From Ptiloglossa arizonensis (lineage: Eukaryota > Arthropoda > Insecta > Hymenoptera > Colletidae), in the NCBI RefSeq assembly GCF_051014685.1, contig NW_027478593.1:558001-622000 (forward strand): DNA of 64,000 nt, in the 5' to 3' direction. The position numbers and the translations under genes are program-made. The notes beneath the pieces were generated by a model. That model ran no database searches. It was given only the letters and a program-made list of their open reading frames with translations, and had not been told where the DNA came from. Shown here piece after piece: positions 49,774 through 63,031 of this stretch; positions within the stretch are counted from its first letter, which is position 1, and the number at the start of each line of letters is the position of its first letter.

Positions 49774-52700
49774 CGCAACAGGAATTTTTGGGTTAGGTCA
49801 ATCCGTTCGCGAGATATGGGAGTTTGAAGCTAAGAAATGGTTGACAAGGTAACAAATTTTTCGCACTCCTGCTGGTCCAATAGCTTAACCAGAATGGCCT
49901 AGGGAAAAAATACGCATACCGTTGTAACCGGAAGAGTTTCTACTTTCAGACACAATAGGAAATTTTGGGTTAGGTCAATCCGTTCGCGAGATATGGGAGT
50001 TTGAAGCTAAGAAATGGTTGAGAATGCTACACATTTTTCGCACTTCTGCTGCTCCAAACGCTCAACTAGAATGTCCTAGGGAAAAAATACACATACCGTT
50101 GTAATCGGGCGAGTTTCTACTTTCAGATGCAATCGGAATTTTTGGGTTAGGTCAATCCGTTCGCGAGATATGGGAGTTTGAAGCTAAGAAATGTTTGAGA
50201 AGGCAACAAATTTTTCGCACTTCTGCTGCTCCAATCGCTTAACCAGATTGTCCTAGGGAAAAAATACACATACCGTTGTAATCGGGCGTGTTTCTACTTT
50301 CAGATGCAATAGGAATTTTTGGGTTAGGTCAATCCGTTCGCGAGATATGGGAGTTTGAAGCTAAGAAATGTTTGAGGAGGCAACAAATTTTTCGCAATTC
50401 TGTTGCTCCAAACGCTTAACCAGAATGGCCTAGGGATAAAATACGCATACCGTTATAATCGGGCGAGTTTCTACTTTCAGACGCAACAGGAATTTTTGGG
50501 TTAGGTCAATCCGTTCGCGAGATATGGGAGTTTGAAGCTAAGAAATGGTTGAAAAGGTAACAAATTTTTCGCACTCCTGCTGGTCCAATAGCTTAACCAG
50601 AATGGCCTAGGGAAAAAATACACATACCGTTGTAACCGGAAGAGTTTCTACTTTCAGACACAATAGGAAATTTTGGGTTAGGTCAATCCGTTCGCGAGAT
50701 ATGGGAGATTGAAGCTAAGAAATGGTTGAGAATGCTACACATTTTGCGCACTTCTGCTGCTCCAAACGCTCAACTAGAATGTCCTAGGGAAAAAATACAC
50801 ATACCGTTGTAATCGGGCTAGTTTCTACTTTCAGACGCAGCAGGACTTTTTGGGTTAGGTCAATCCGTTCGCGAGGAATGGGACTTTGAAGCTAAGAAAT
50901 GTTTGAGAAGACAACAAATTTTTCGCAATTCCGCAGCTCCAAACGCTTAACCAGAATGGCCTACGCAAAAAATACACATACCGTTGTAATCGGACGAGTT
51001 TCTACTTTCAGGCGCAACAGGAATTTTTGAGTTAGGTCAATCCGTTCGCGAGATATGGGAGTTTGAAGCTAAGAAATGGTTGACAAGACAACAAATTTTG
51101 AGCACTTCTGCTGCTCCAGTCGCTTAACCAGAATGGCCTAGGGGAAAAATACACATACCGTTGCAATCGGGCTAGTTTCTACTTTCAGATGCAATAGGAA
51201 TTTTAGGGTTAGGTCTATCTGTTCGCGAGATATGGGAGTTTGAAGCTAAGAAATGGTTAAGAAGACAACAAATTTTTCGCACTTCTGCTGCTCCAATCGC
51301 TTAACCAGAATGGGCTAGGGAAAAAATACACATACCGTTGTAATCGGGCGAGTTTCTACTTTCAGATGCAATAGGAACTTTTGGGTTTGTTCAATCCGTT
51401 CGCGAGATATGGGAGTTTGAAGCTAAGAAATGGTTGAGAAGGTATCAAATTTTTCGCACTTCTGCTGGTCCAACAGCTTAACCAGAATGGCCTAGGGAGA
51501 AAATACACATATCGTTGTAACCGGAGGAGTTTCTACTTTCAGACGCAATAGGAATTTTTGGGTTAGGTCAATCCGTTCGCGAGATATGGAGGTTTGAAGC
51601 TAAGAAATGGTTGAGAAGGCAACAAATTTTTCGCACGTCTGCTGCTCCAATCGCTTAACCAGACTGGCCTTGGGAAAAAATACACATACCGTTGTAATCG
51701 GGCGAGTTACTACTTTCAGGCGCAACAGGAATTTTTGGGTTTGGTCAATCCGTTCGCGGGATATGTGAGCTTGAAGCTAAGAAATGGTTGAGAAGACAAC
51801 AAATTTTTCGCAATTCTGCTGCCCCAAGCGCTTAACAAGAATGGCCTAGGGATAAAATACGCATACCGTTGTAATCGGGCGAGTTTCTACTTTCAGACGC
51901 AGCAGGAATTTTTGGGTTTGTTCAATCCGTTCGCGAGATATGGGAGTGTGAATTTAAGAAATGGTTGAGAAGACAACAAATTTATAGCACTTCTGCTGCT
52001 CCAAGCGCTTAACCAGAATGGCCTTGGGGAAAAATACACATACCGTTGTAATCGGGCGAGTTTCTGCTTTCAGATGCAATAGGAATTTTTGGGTTAGGTC
52101 AATCCGTTCGCGAGATATGGGAGTTTGAAGCTAAGAAATGGTTGAGAATGCTACACATTTTTCGCACTTCTGCTGCTCCAAACGCTCAACCAGAATGTCC
52201 TAGGGAAAAAATTCACATACCGTTGTAATCGAGCAAGTTTCTACTTTCAGATGCAATCGGAATTTTTGGGTTAGGTCCATCCGCTCGCGAGATATGGGAG
52301 TTTGAAGCTAAGAAATGGTTGAGAACACAACAAATTTTTCGCACTTCTGCTGCTCCAAACGCTTAACCAGAATGGCCTAGGGAAAAAATACACACACCGT
52401 TCTAATCGGACGAGTTTCTACTTTCAGACGCAGCAGGAACTTTTGGGTTAGGTCAATCCGTTCGCGAGATATGGGAGTTTCAAGCTAAGAAATGGTTGAG
52501 AATGCTACACATTTTTCGCACTTCTGCTGCTCCAAACGCTCAACCAGAATGTCCTAGGGAAAAAATACACATACCGTTGTAATCGGGCTGGTTTCTACTT
52601 TCAGACGCAGCAGGACTTTTTGGGTTAGGTCAATCCGTTCGCGAGAAATGGGACTTTGAAACTAAGAAATGTTTGAGAAGACAACAAATTTTTCGCAATT

Positions 52701-55700
52701 CCGCAGCTCCAAACGCTTAACCAGAATGGCCTACGCAAAAAATACACATACCGTTGTAATCGGACGAGTTTCTACTTTCAGGCGCAACAGGAATTTTTGG
52801 GTTAGGTCAATCCGTTCGCGAGATATGGGAGTTTGAAGCTAAGAAATGGTTGAGAAGGTAACAAATTTTTCGCACTCCTGCTGGTCCAATAGCTTAACCA
52901 GAATGGCCTAGGGAAAAAATACACATACCGTTGTAACCGGAAGAGTTTCTACTTTCAGACACAATAGGAAATTTTGGGTTAGGTCAATCCGTTCGCGAGA
53001 TATGGGAGTTTGAAGCTAAGAAATGGTTGAGAATGCTACACATTTTTCGCACTTCTGCTGCTCCAAACGCTCAACTAGAATGTCCTAGGGAAAAAATACA
53101 CATACCGTTGTAATCGGGCGAGTTTCTACTTTCAGATGCAATCGGAATTTTTGGGTTAGATCAATCCGTTCGCGAGATATGGGAGTTTGAAGCTAAGAAA
53201 TGTTTGAGAAGGCAACAAATTTTTCGCACTTCTGCTGCTCCAATCGCTTAACCAGATTGGCCTAGGGAAAAAATACACATACCGTTGTAATCGGGCGTGT
53301 TTCTACTTTCAGATGCAATAGGAATTTTTGGGTTAGGTCAATCCGTTCGCGAGATATGGGAGTTTGAAGCTAAGAAATGTTTGAGGAGGCAACAAATTTT
53401 TCGCAATTCTGTTGCTCCAAACGCTTAACCAGAATGGCCTAGGGATAAAATACGCATACCGTTATAATCGGGCCAGTTTCTACTTTCAGACGCAACAGGA
53501 ATTTTTGGGTTTGGTCAATCCGTTCGCGAGATATGTGAGGTTGAAGCTAAGAAATGGTTGACAAGACAACAAGTTTTTCGCAATTCTGCTGCTCCAAACG
53601 CTTAACCAGAACGGCATAGGGAAAAAATTCACATACCGTTGTAATCGAGCGAGTTTCTACTTTCAGATGCAATCGGAATTTTTGGGTTAGGTCAATCCGC
53701 TCGCGAGATATGGGAGTTTGAAACTAAGAAATGGTTGAGAACACAACAAATTTTTCGCACTTCTGCTGCTCCAAACGCTTAACCAGAATGGCCTAGGGAA
53801 AAAATACACATACCGTTCTAATCGGACGAGTTTCTACTTTCAGACGCAGCAGGAACTTTTGGGTTAGGTCAATCCGTTCGCGAGATATGGGAGTTTGAAG
53901 CTAAGAAATGGTTGAGAATGCTACACATTTTTCGCACTTCTGCTGCTCCAAACGCTCAACTAGAATGTCCTAGGGAAAAAATACACATACCGTTGTAATC
54001 GGGCTAGTTTCTACTTTCAGACGCAGCAGGACTTTTTGGGTTAGGTCAATCCGTTCGCGAGAAATGGGACTTTGAAACTAAGAAATGATTGAGAAGACAA
54101 CAAATTTTTCGCAATTCCGCAGCTCCAAACGCTTAACCAGAATGGCCTACGCAAAAAATACACATACCGTTGTAATCGGACGAGTTTCTACTTTCAGGCG
54201 CAACAGGAATTTTTGGGTTAGGTCAATCCGTTCGCGAGATATGGGAGTTTGAAGCTAAGAAATGGTTGAGAAGGTAACAAATTTTTCGCACTCCTGCTGG
54301 TCCAATAGCTTAACCAGAATGGCCTAGGGAAAAAATACACATACCGTTGTAACCGGAAGAGTTTCTACTTTCAGACACAATAGGAAATTTTGGGTTAGGT
54401 CAATCCGTTCGCGAGATATGGGAGTTTGAAGCTAAGAAATGGTTGAGAATGCTACACATTTTTCGCACTTCTGCTGCTCCAAACGCTCAACTAGAATGTC
54501 CTAGGGGAAAAATACACATACCGTTGTAATCGGGCGAGTTTCTACTTTCAGACGCAGCAGGAATTTTTGGGTTTGGTCAATCCGTTCGCGAGAAATGGGA
54601 CTTTGAAGCTAAGAAATGGTTGACAAGGCAACAAATTTTTCGCAATTCTGCTGCTCCAAACGCTTAACCAGAACGGCGTAGGGAAAAAATGCACATACCG
54701 TTGTAATCGGGAGAGTTTCTACTTTCGAGACGCAGCAGGAATTTTTGGGTTTGGTCAATCCGTTCGCGAGATATGTGAGCTTGAATCTAAGAAATAGTTG
54801 AGAAGACTACAAATTTTTCGCACTTCTGCTGCTGCAAACGCTTAACCAGAATGGCCTAGGGGAAAAATACACATACCGTTGTAATCGGGCGAGTTTCTAC
54901 TTTCAGATGCAATAGGAATTTTTGGGTTAGGTCAATCCGTTCGCGAGATATGGGAGTTTGAAGCTAAGAAATGTATGAGAAGGCAACAAATTTTTCCCAC
55001 TTCTGCTGCTCCAAACGCTTAACCAGAATGGACTAGGGATAAAATACGCATATCGTTGTAATCGGGCGAGTTTCTGCTTTCAGACGCAACAGGAACATGT
55101 GGGTTTGGTCAATCCGTTCGCGAGATATGCGGCTTTGAAGCTAAGAAATGGTTGACAAGACAACAAATTTTTTGCACTTCTGCTGCTCCAGTCGCTTAAC
55201 CAGAATGGCCTAGGGGAAAAATACACATACCGTTGTAATCGAGCGAGTTTCTTCTTTCAGATGCAATAGGAATTTTTGGGTTAGGTCAATCCGCTCGCGA
55301 GATATGGGAGTTTGAAGCTAAGAAATGGTTGAGAAGACAACAAATTTTTCGCACTTCTGCTGCTCCAAACGCTTAACCAGAATGGCCTAGGGAAAAAATA
55401 CACATACCGTTGTAATCGGTCGAGTTTCTACATTCAGATGCAATAGGAATTTTTGGGTTAGGTCAATCCGTTCGCGAGATATGGGAGTTTGAAGCTAAGA
55501 AATGGTTGAGAAGGCAACAAATTTTTCGCACTTCTGCTGCTCCAAACGCTTAACCAGAATGGCCTAGGGGAAAAATACACATACCGTTGTAGTCGGGCGA
55601 GTTTCTACATTCAGATGCAATAGGAATTTTTGGGTTAGGTCAATCCGTTCGCGAGATATGGGAGTTTGAAGCTAAGAAATGGTTGAGAAGGTAACAAATT

Positions 55701-56306
55701 TTTCGCACCTCTGCTGGTCCAAGCGCTAGCCAGAATGGCCTAGGGATAAAATACACATACCGCTGTAACCGGACGAGTTTCTACTTTCAGACGCAATCGG
55801 AATTTTTGGGTTAGTTCAATCCGTTCGCGAGATATGGGAGTTTGAAGCTAAGAAATGGTTGAGAAGGCAACAAATTTTTCGCACTTCTGCTGCTCCAATC
55901 GCTCAACCAGATTGGCCTAGGGTAAAAATGCCCATAACGTTATAATCGGGCGAGTTTCTACTTTCAGACGCAGCAGGAATTTTTGGGATTGGTCAATCCG
56001 TTCGCGAGATATGTGAGTTTAAAGCTAAGAAATAGTTGAGAAGACAACAAGTTTCTCGCACTCCTGCTGCTCCAAACGCTTAACCAGAATGGCCTAGGGG
56101 AAAAATACACATACCGTTGTAATCGGGCGAGTTTCTATTTTCAGATGCAATAGGAATTTTTGGGTTAGGTCAATCTGTTCGCGAGATATGGGAGTTTGAA
56201 GCTAAGAAATTTTTGAGGAGGCAACAAATTTTTCGCACTTCTGCTGCTCCAATCGCTTAACCAGATTGGCCTAGGGAAAAAATGCCCATAACGTTATAAT
56301 CGGGCG
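49581..56306 (+). repeat. Large tandem duplication E, copy 1 (about 6725 bp, 38 monomers)
   Basis: The block aligns to 56307-63031 at shifts of 6726, then 6549, then 6725 bp. Relative to copy 2 it has one extra monomer at about 50.0-50.2 kb (AATGCTACAC followed by GATGCAATCGG). It lacks the 176-bp GCGCTAGCCAG monomer at about 51.6 kb. Shared rare markers include GAGCAAGTTTC (52231/58956), GGCTGGTTTC (52587/59313), CACACACCGTTCTAATC, CTTTCGAGACGC (54724/61449) and GAACATGTGGG (55092/61817). Confidence 0.8.
50406..51559 (+). repeat. Right-half module P, copy 3
   Basis: Same marker order as 39438-40591 at a shift of 10968 bp (62 monomers). Small differences are GTTGAAAAGGTAAC for GTTGAGAAGGTAAC near 50550 and ACCGGAGGAG for ACCGGACGAG near 51523. 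It lies inside duplication E, copy 1. Confidence 0.8.
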
Positions 56307-59300
56307 AGTTTCTACTTTCAGACGCAGCAGGACTTTTTGGGTTAGGTCAATCCGTTCGCGAGAAATGGGACTTTGAAACTAAGAAATGTTTGAGAAGACA
56401 ACAAAATTTTCGCAATTCCGCAGCTCCAAACGCTTAACCAGAATGGCCTACGCAAAAAATACACATACCGTTGTAATCGGACGAGTTTCTTCTTTCAGGC
56501 GCAACAGGAATTTTTGGGTTAGGTCAATCCGTTCGCGAGATATGGGAGTTTGAAGCTAAGAAATGGTTGACAAGGTAACAAATTTTTCGCACTCCTGCTG
56601 GTCCAATAGCTTAACCAGAATGGCCTAGGGAAAAAATACGCATACCGTTGTAACCGGAAGAGTTTCTACTTTCAGACACAATAGGAAATTTTGGGTTAGG
56701 TCAATCCGTTCGCGAGATATGGGAGTTTGAAGCTAAGAAATGTTTGAGAAGGCAACAAATTTTTCGCACTTCTGCTGCTCCAATCGCTTAACCAGATTGT
56801 CCTAGGGAAAAAATACACATACCGTTGTAATCGGGCGTGTTTCTACTTTCAGATGCAATAGGAATTTTTGGGTTAGGTCAATCCGTTCGCGAGATATGGG
56901 AGTTTGAAGCTAAGAAATGTTTGAGGAGGCAACAAATTTTTCGCAATTCTGTTGCTCCAAACGCTTAACCAGAATGGCCTAGGGATAAAATACGCATACC
57001 GTTATAATCGGGCGAGTTTCTACTTTCAGACGCAACAGGAATTTTTGGGTTAGGTCAATCCGTTCGCGAGATATGGGAGTTTGAAGCTAAGAAATGGTTG
57101 AAAAGGTAACAAATTTTTCGCACTCCTGCTGGTCCAATAGCTTAACCAGAATGGCCTAGGGAAAAAATACACATACCGTTGTAACCGGAAGAGTTTCTAC
57201 TTTCAGACACAATAGGAAATTTTGGGTTAGGTCAATCCGTTCGCGAGATATGGGAGATTGAAGCTAAGAAATGGTTGAGAATGCTACACATTTTGCGCAC
57301 TTCTGCTGCTCCAAACGCTCAACTAGAATGTCCTAGGGAAAAAATACACATACCGTTGTAATCGGGCTAGTTTCTACTTTCAGACGCAGCAGGACTTTTT
57401 GGGTTAGGTCAATCCGTTCGCGAGGAATGGGACTTTGAAGCTAAGAAATGTTTGAGAAGACAACAAATTTTTCGCAATTCCGCAGCTCCAAACGCTTAAC
57501 CAGAATGGCCTACGCAAAAAATACACATACCGTTGTAATCGGACGAGTTTCTACTTTCAGGCGCAACAGGAATTTTTGAGTTAGGTCAATCCGTTCGCGA
57601 GATATGGGAGTTTGAAGCTAAGAAATGGTTGACAAGACAACAAATTTTGAGCACTTCTGCTGCTCCAGTCGCTTAACCAGAATGGCCTAGGGGAAAAATA
57701 CACATACCGTTGCAATCGGGCTAGTTTCTACTTTCAGATGCAATAGGAATTTTAGGGTTAGGTCTATCTGTTCGCGAGATATGGGAGTTTGAAGCTAAGA
57801 AATGGTTAAGAAGACAACAAATTTTTCGCACTTCTGCTGCTCCAATCGCTTAACCAGAATGGGCTAGGGAAAAAATACACATACCGTTGTAATCGGGCGA
57901 GTTTCTACTTTCAGATGCAATAGGAACTTTTGGGTTTGTTCAATCCGTTCGCGAGATATGGGAGTTTGAAGCTAAGAAATGGTTGAGAAGGTATCAAATT
58001 TTTCGCACTTCTGCTGGTCCAACAGCTTAACCAGAATGGCCTAGGGAGAAAATACACATATCGTTGTAACCGGAGGAGTTTCTACTTTCAGACGCAATAG
58101 GAATTTTTGGGTTAGGTCAATCCGTTCGCGAGATATGGAGGTTTGAAGCTAAGAAATGGTTGAGATGGTAACAAATTTTTCGCACCTCTGCTGGTCCAAG
58201 CGCTAGCCAGAATGGCCTAGGGATAAAATACACATACCGTTGTAACCGGACGAGTTTCTACTTTCAGACGCAATAGGAATTTTTGTGTTAGTTCAATTCG
58301 TTCGCGAGATATGTGAGTTTGAAGCTAAGAAATGGTTGAGAAGGCAACAAATTTTTCGCACGTCTGCTGCTCCAATCGCTTAACCAGACTGGCCTTGGGA
58401 AAAAATACACATACCGTTGTAATCGGGCGAGTTACTACTTTCAGGCGCAACAGGAATTTTTGGGTTTGGTCAATCCGTTCGCGGGATATGTGAGCTTGAA
58501 GCTAAGAAATGGTTGAGAAGACAACAAATTTTTCGCAATTCTGCTGCCCCAAGCGCTTAACAAGAATGGCCTAGGGATAAAATACGCATACCGTTGTAAT
58601 CGGGCGAGTTTCTACTTTCAGACGCAGCAGGAATTTTTGGGTTTGTTCAATCCGTTCGCGAGATATGGGAGTGTGAATTTAAGAAATGGTTGAGAAGACA
58701 ACAAATTTATAGCACTTCTGCTGCTCCAAGCGCTTAACCAGAATGGCCTTGGGGAAAAATACACATACCGTTGTAATCGGGCGAGTTTCTGCTTTCAGAT
58801 GCAATAGGAATTTTTGGGTTAGGTCAATCCGTTCGCGAGATATGGGAGTTTGAAGCTAAGAAATGGTTGAGAATGCTACACATTTTTCGCACTTCTGCTG
58901 CTCCAAACGCTCAACCAGAATGTCCTAGGGAAAAAATTCACATACCGTTGTAATCGAGCAAGTTTCTACTTTCAGATGCAATCGGAATTTTTGGGTTAGG
59001 TCCATCCGCTCGCGAGATATGGGAGTTTGAAGCTAAGAAATGGTTGAGAACACAACAAATTTTTCGCACTTCTGCTGCTCCAAACGCTTAACCAGAATGG
59101 CCTAGGGAAAAAATACACACACCGTTCTAATCGGACGAGTTTCTACTTTCAGACGCAGCAGGAACTTTTGGGTTAGGTCAATCCGTTCGCGAGATATGGG
59201 AGTTTGAAGCTAAGAAATGGTTGAGAATGCTACACATTTTTCGCACTTCTGCTGCTCCAAACGCTCAACCAGAATGTCCTAGGGAAAAAATACACATACC

Positions 59301-62300
59301 GTTGTAATCGGGCTGGTTTCTACTTTCAGACGCAGCAGGACTTTTTGGGTTAGGTCAATCCGTTCGCGAGAAATGGGACTTTGAAACTAAGAAATGTTTG
59401 AGAAGACAACAAATTTTTCGCAATTCCGCAGCTCCAAACGCTTAACCAGAATGGCCTACGCAAAAAATACACATACCGTTGTAATCGGACGAGTTTCTAC
59501 TTTCAGGCGCAACAGGAATTTTTGGGTTAGGTCAATCCGTTCGCGAGATATGGGAGTTTGAAGCTAAGAAATGGTTGAGAAGGTAACAAATTTTTCGCAC
59601 TCCTGCTGGTCCAATAGCTTAACCAGAATGGCCTAGGGAAAAAATACACATACCGTTGTAACCGGAAGAGTTTCTACTTTCAGACACAATAGGAAATTTT
59701 GGGTTAGGTCAATCCGTTCGCGAGATATGGGAGTTTGAAGCTAAGAAATGGTTGAGAATGCTACACATTTTTCGCACTTCTGCTGCTCCAAACGCTCAAC
59801 TAGAATGTCCTAGGGAAAAAATACACATACCGTTGTAATCGGGCGAGTTTCTACTTTCAGATGCAATCGGAATTTTTGGGTTAGATCAATCCGTTCGCGA
59901 GATATGGGAGTTTGAAGCTAAGAAATGTTTGAGAAGGCAACAAATTTTTCGCACTTCTGCTGCTCCAATCGCTTAACCAGATTGGCCTAGGGAAAAAATA
60001 CACATACCGTTGTAATCGGGCGTGTTTCTACTTTCAGATGCAATAGGAATTTTTGGGTTAGGTCAATCCGTTCGCGAGATATGGGAGTTTGAAGCTAAGA
60101 AATGTTTGAGGAGGCAACAAATTTTTCGCAATTCTGTTGCTCCAAACGCTTAACCAGAATGGCCTAGGGATAAAATACGCATACCGTTATAATCGGGCCA
60201 GTTTCTACTTTCAGACGCAACAGGAATTTTTGGGTTTGGTCAATCCGTTCGCGAGATATGTGAGGTTGAAGCTAAGAAATGGTTGACAAGACAACAAGTT
60301 TTTCGCAATTCTGCTGCTCCAAACGCTTAACCAGAACGGCATAGGGAAAAAATTCACATACCGTTGTAATCGAGCGAGTTTCTACTTTCAGATGCAATCG
60401 GAATTTTTGGGTTAGGTCAATCCGCTCGCGAGATATGGGAGTTTGAAACTAAGAAATGGTTGAGAACACAACAAATTTTTCGCACTTCTGCTGCTCCAAA
60501 CGCTTAACCAGAATGGCCTAGGGAAAAAATACACATACCGTTCTAATCGGACGAGTTTCTACTTTCAGACGCAGCAGGAACTTTTGGGTTAGGTCAATCC
60601 GTTCGCGAGATATGGGAGTTTGAAGCTAAGAAATGGTTGAGAATGCTACACATTTTTCGCACTTCTGCTGCTCCAAACGCTCAACTAGAATGTCCTAGGG
60701 AAAAAATACACATACCGTTGTAATCGGGCTAGTTTCTACTTTCAGACGCAGCAGGACTTTTTGGGTTAGGTCAATCCGTTCGCGAGAAATGGGACTTTGA
60801 AACTAAGAAATGATTGAGAAGACAACAAATTTTTCGCAATTCCGCAGCTCCAAACGCTTAACCAGAATGGCCTACGCAAAAAATACACATACCGTTGTAA
60901 TCGGACGAGTTTCTACTTTCAGGCGCAACAGGAATTTTTGGGTTAGGTCAATCCGTTCGCGAGATATGGGAGTTTGAAGCTAAGAAATGGTTGAGAAGGT
61001 AACAAATTTTTCGCACTCCTGCTGGTCCAATAGCTTAACCAGAATGGCCTAGGGAAAAAATACACATACCGTTGTAACCGGAAGAGTTTCTACTTTCAGA
61101 CACAATAGGAAATTTTGGGTTAGGTCAATCCGTTCGCGAGATATGGGAGTTTGAAGCTAAGAAATGGTTGAGAATGCTACACATTTTTCGCACTTCTGCT
61201 GCTCCAAACGCTCAACTAGAATGTCCTAGGGGAAAAATACACATACCGTTGTAATCGGGCGAGTTTCTACTTTCAGACGCAGCAGGAATTTTTGGGTTTG
61301 GTCAATCCGTTCGCGAGAAATGGGACTTTGAAGCTAAGAAATGGTTGACAAGGCAACAAATTTTTCGCAATTCTGCTGCTCCAAACGCTTAACCAGAACG
61401 GCGTAGGGAAAAAATGCACATACCGTTGTAATCGGGAGAGTTTCTACTTTCGAGACGCAGCAGGAATTTTTGGGTTTGGTCAATCCGTTCGCGAGATATG
61501 TGAGCTTGAATCTAAGAAATAGTTGAGAAGACTACAAATTTTTCGCACTTCTGCTGCTGCAAACGCTTAACCAGAATGGCCTAGGGGAAAAATACACATA
61601 CCGTTGTAATCGGGCGAGTTTCTACTTTCAGATGCAATAGGAATTTTTGGGTTAGGTCAATCCGTTCGCGAGATATGGGAGTTTGAAGCTAAGAAATGTA
61701 TGAGAAGGCAACAAATTTTTCCCACTTCTGCTGCTCCAAACGCTTAACCAGAATGGACTAGGGATAAAATACGCATATCGTTGTAATCGGGCGAGTTTCT
61801 GCTTTCAGACGCAACAGGAACATGTGGGTTTGGTCAATCCGTTCGCGAGATATGCGGCTTTGAAGCTAAGAAATGGTTGACAAGACAACAAATTTTTTGC
61901 ACTTCTGCTGCTCCAGTCGCTTAACCAGAATGGCCTAGGGGAAAAATACACATACCGTTGTAATCGAGCGAGTTTCTTCTTTCAGATGCAATAGGAATTT
62001 TTGGGTTAGGTCAATCCGCTCGCGAGATATGGGAGTTTGAAGCTAAGAAATGGTTGAGAAGACAACAAATTTTTCGCACTTCTGCTGCTCCAAACGCTTA
62101 ACCAGAATGGCCTAGGGAAAAAATACACATACCGTTGTAATCGGTCGAGTTTCTACATTCAGATGCAATAGGAATTTTTGGGTTAGGTCAATCCGTTCGC
62201 GAGATATGGGAGTTTGAAGCTAAGAAATGGTTGAGAAGGCAACAAATTTTTCGCACTTCTGCTGCTCCAAACGCTTAACCAGAATGGCCTAGGGGAAAAA

Positions 62301-63031
62301 TACACATACCGTTGTAGTCGGGCGAGTTTCTACATTCAGATGCAATAGGAATTTTTGGGTTAGGTCAATCCGTTCGCGAGATATGGGAGTTTGAAGCTAA
62401 GAAATGGTTGAGAAGGTAACAAATTTTTCGCACCTCTGCTGGTCCAAGCGCTAGCCAGAATGGCCTAGGGATAAAATACACATACCGCTGTAACCGGACG
62501 AGTTTCTACTTTCAGACGCAATCGGAATTTTTGGGTTAGTTCAATCCGTTCGCGAGATATGGGAGTTTGAAGCTAAGAAATGGTTGAGAAGGCAACAAAT
62601 TTTTCGCACTTCTGCTGCTCCAATCGCTCAACCAGATTGGCCTAGGGTAAAAATACACATACCGTTGTAATCGGGCGAGTTTCTACTTTCAGACGCAGCA
62701 GGAATTTTTGGGATTGGTCAATCCGTTCGCGAGATATGTGAGTTTAAAGCTAAGAAATAGTTGAGAAGACAACAAGTTTCTCGCACTCCTGCTGCTCCAA
62801 ACGCTTAACCAGAATGGCCTAGGGGAAAAATACACATACCGTTGTAATCGGGCGAGTTCCTGCTTTCAGACGCAACAGGAATATGTGGGTTTGGTCAATC
62901 CGTTCGCGAGATATGGGAGTTTGAAGCTAAGAAATTTTTGAGGAGGCAACAAATTTTTCGCACTTCTGCTGCTCCAATCGCTTAACCAGATTGGCCTAGG
63001 GAAAAAATGCCCATAACGTTATAATCGGGCG
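56307..63031 (+). repeat. Large tandem duplication E, copy 2
   Basis: Second copy of 49581-56306. The junction lies in the shared tract AGTTTCTACTTTCAGACGCA and its continuation (56307-56332), after which copy 1 restarts with GGACTTTTTGGG whereas the sequence past copy 2 (63058) reads GGAATTTTTGGG. A converted patch is visible near 62650, where ATACACATACCGTTGT replaces ATGCCCATAACGTTAT of copy 1. A second is near 62857-62890, where TTCCTGCTTTCAGACGCAAC and GGAATATGTGGG replace the usual bases. Confidence 0.8.
56955..58108 (+). repeat. Right-half module P, copy 4
   Basis: Same marker order as 50406-51559 at a shift of 6549 bp, as expected from duplication E. It shares the GTTGAAAAGGTAAC and ACCGGAGGAG variants with copy 3, confirming direct descent. 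Unlike copy 3 it is followed by the GCGCTAGCCAG monomer, as in copy 2. Confidence 0.8.
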
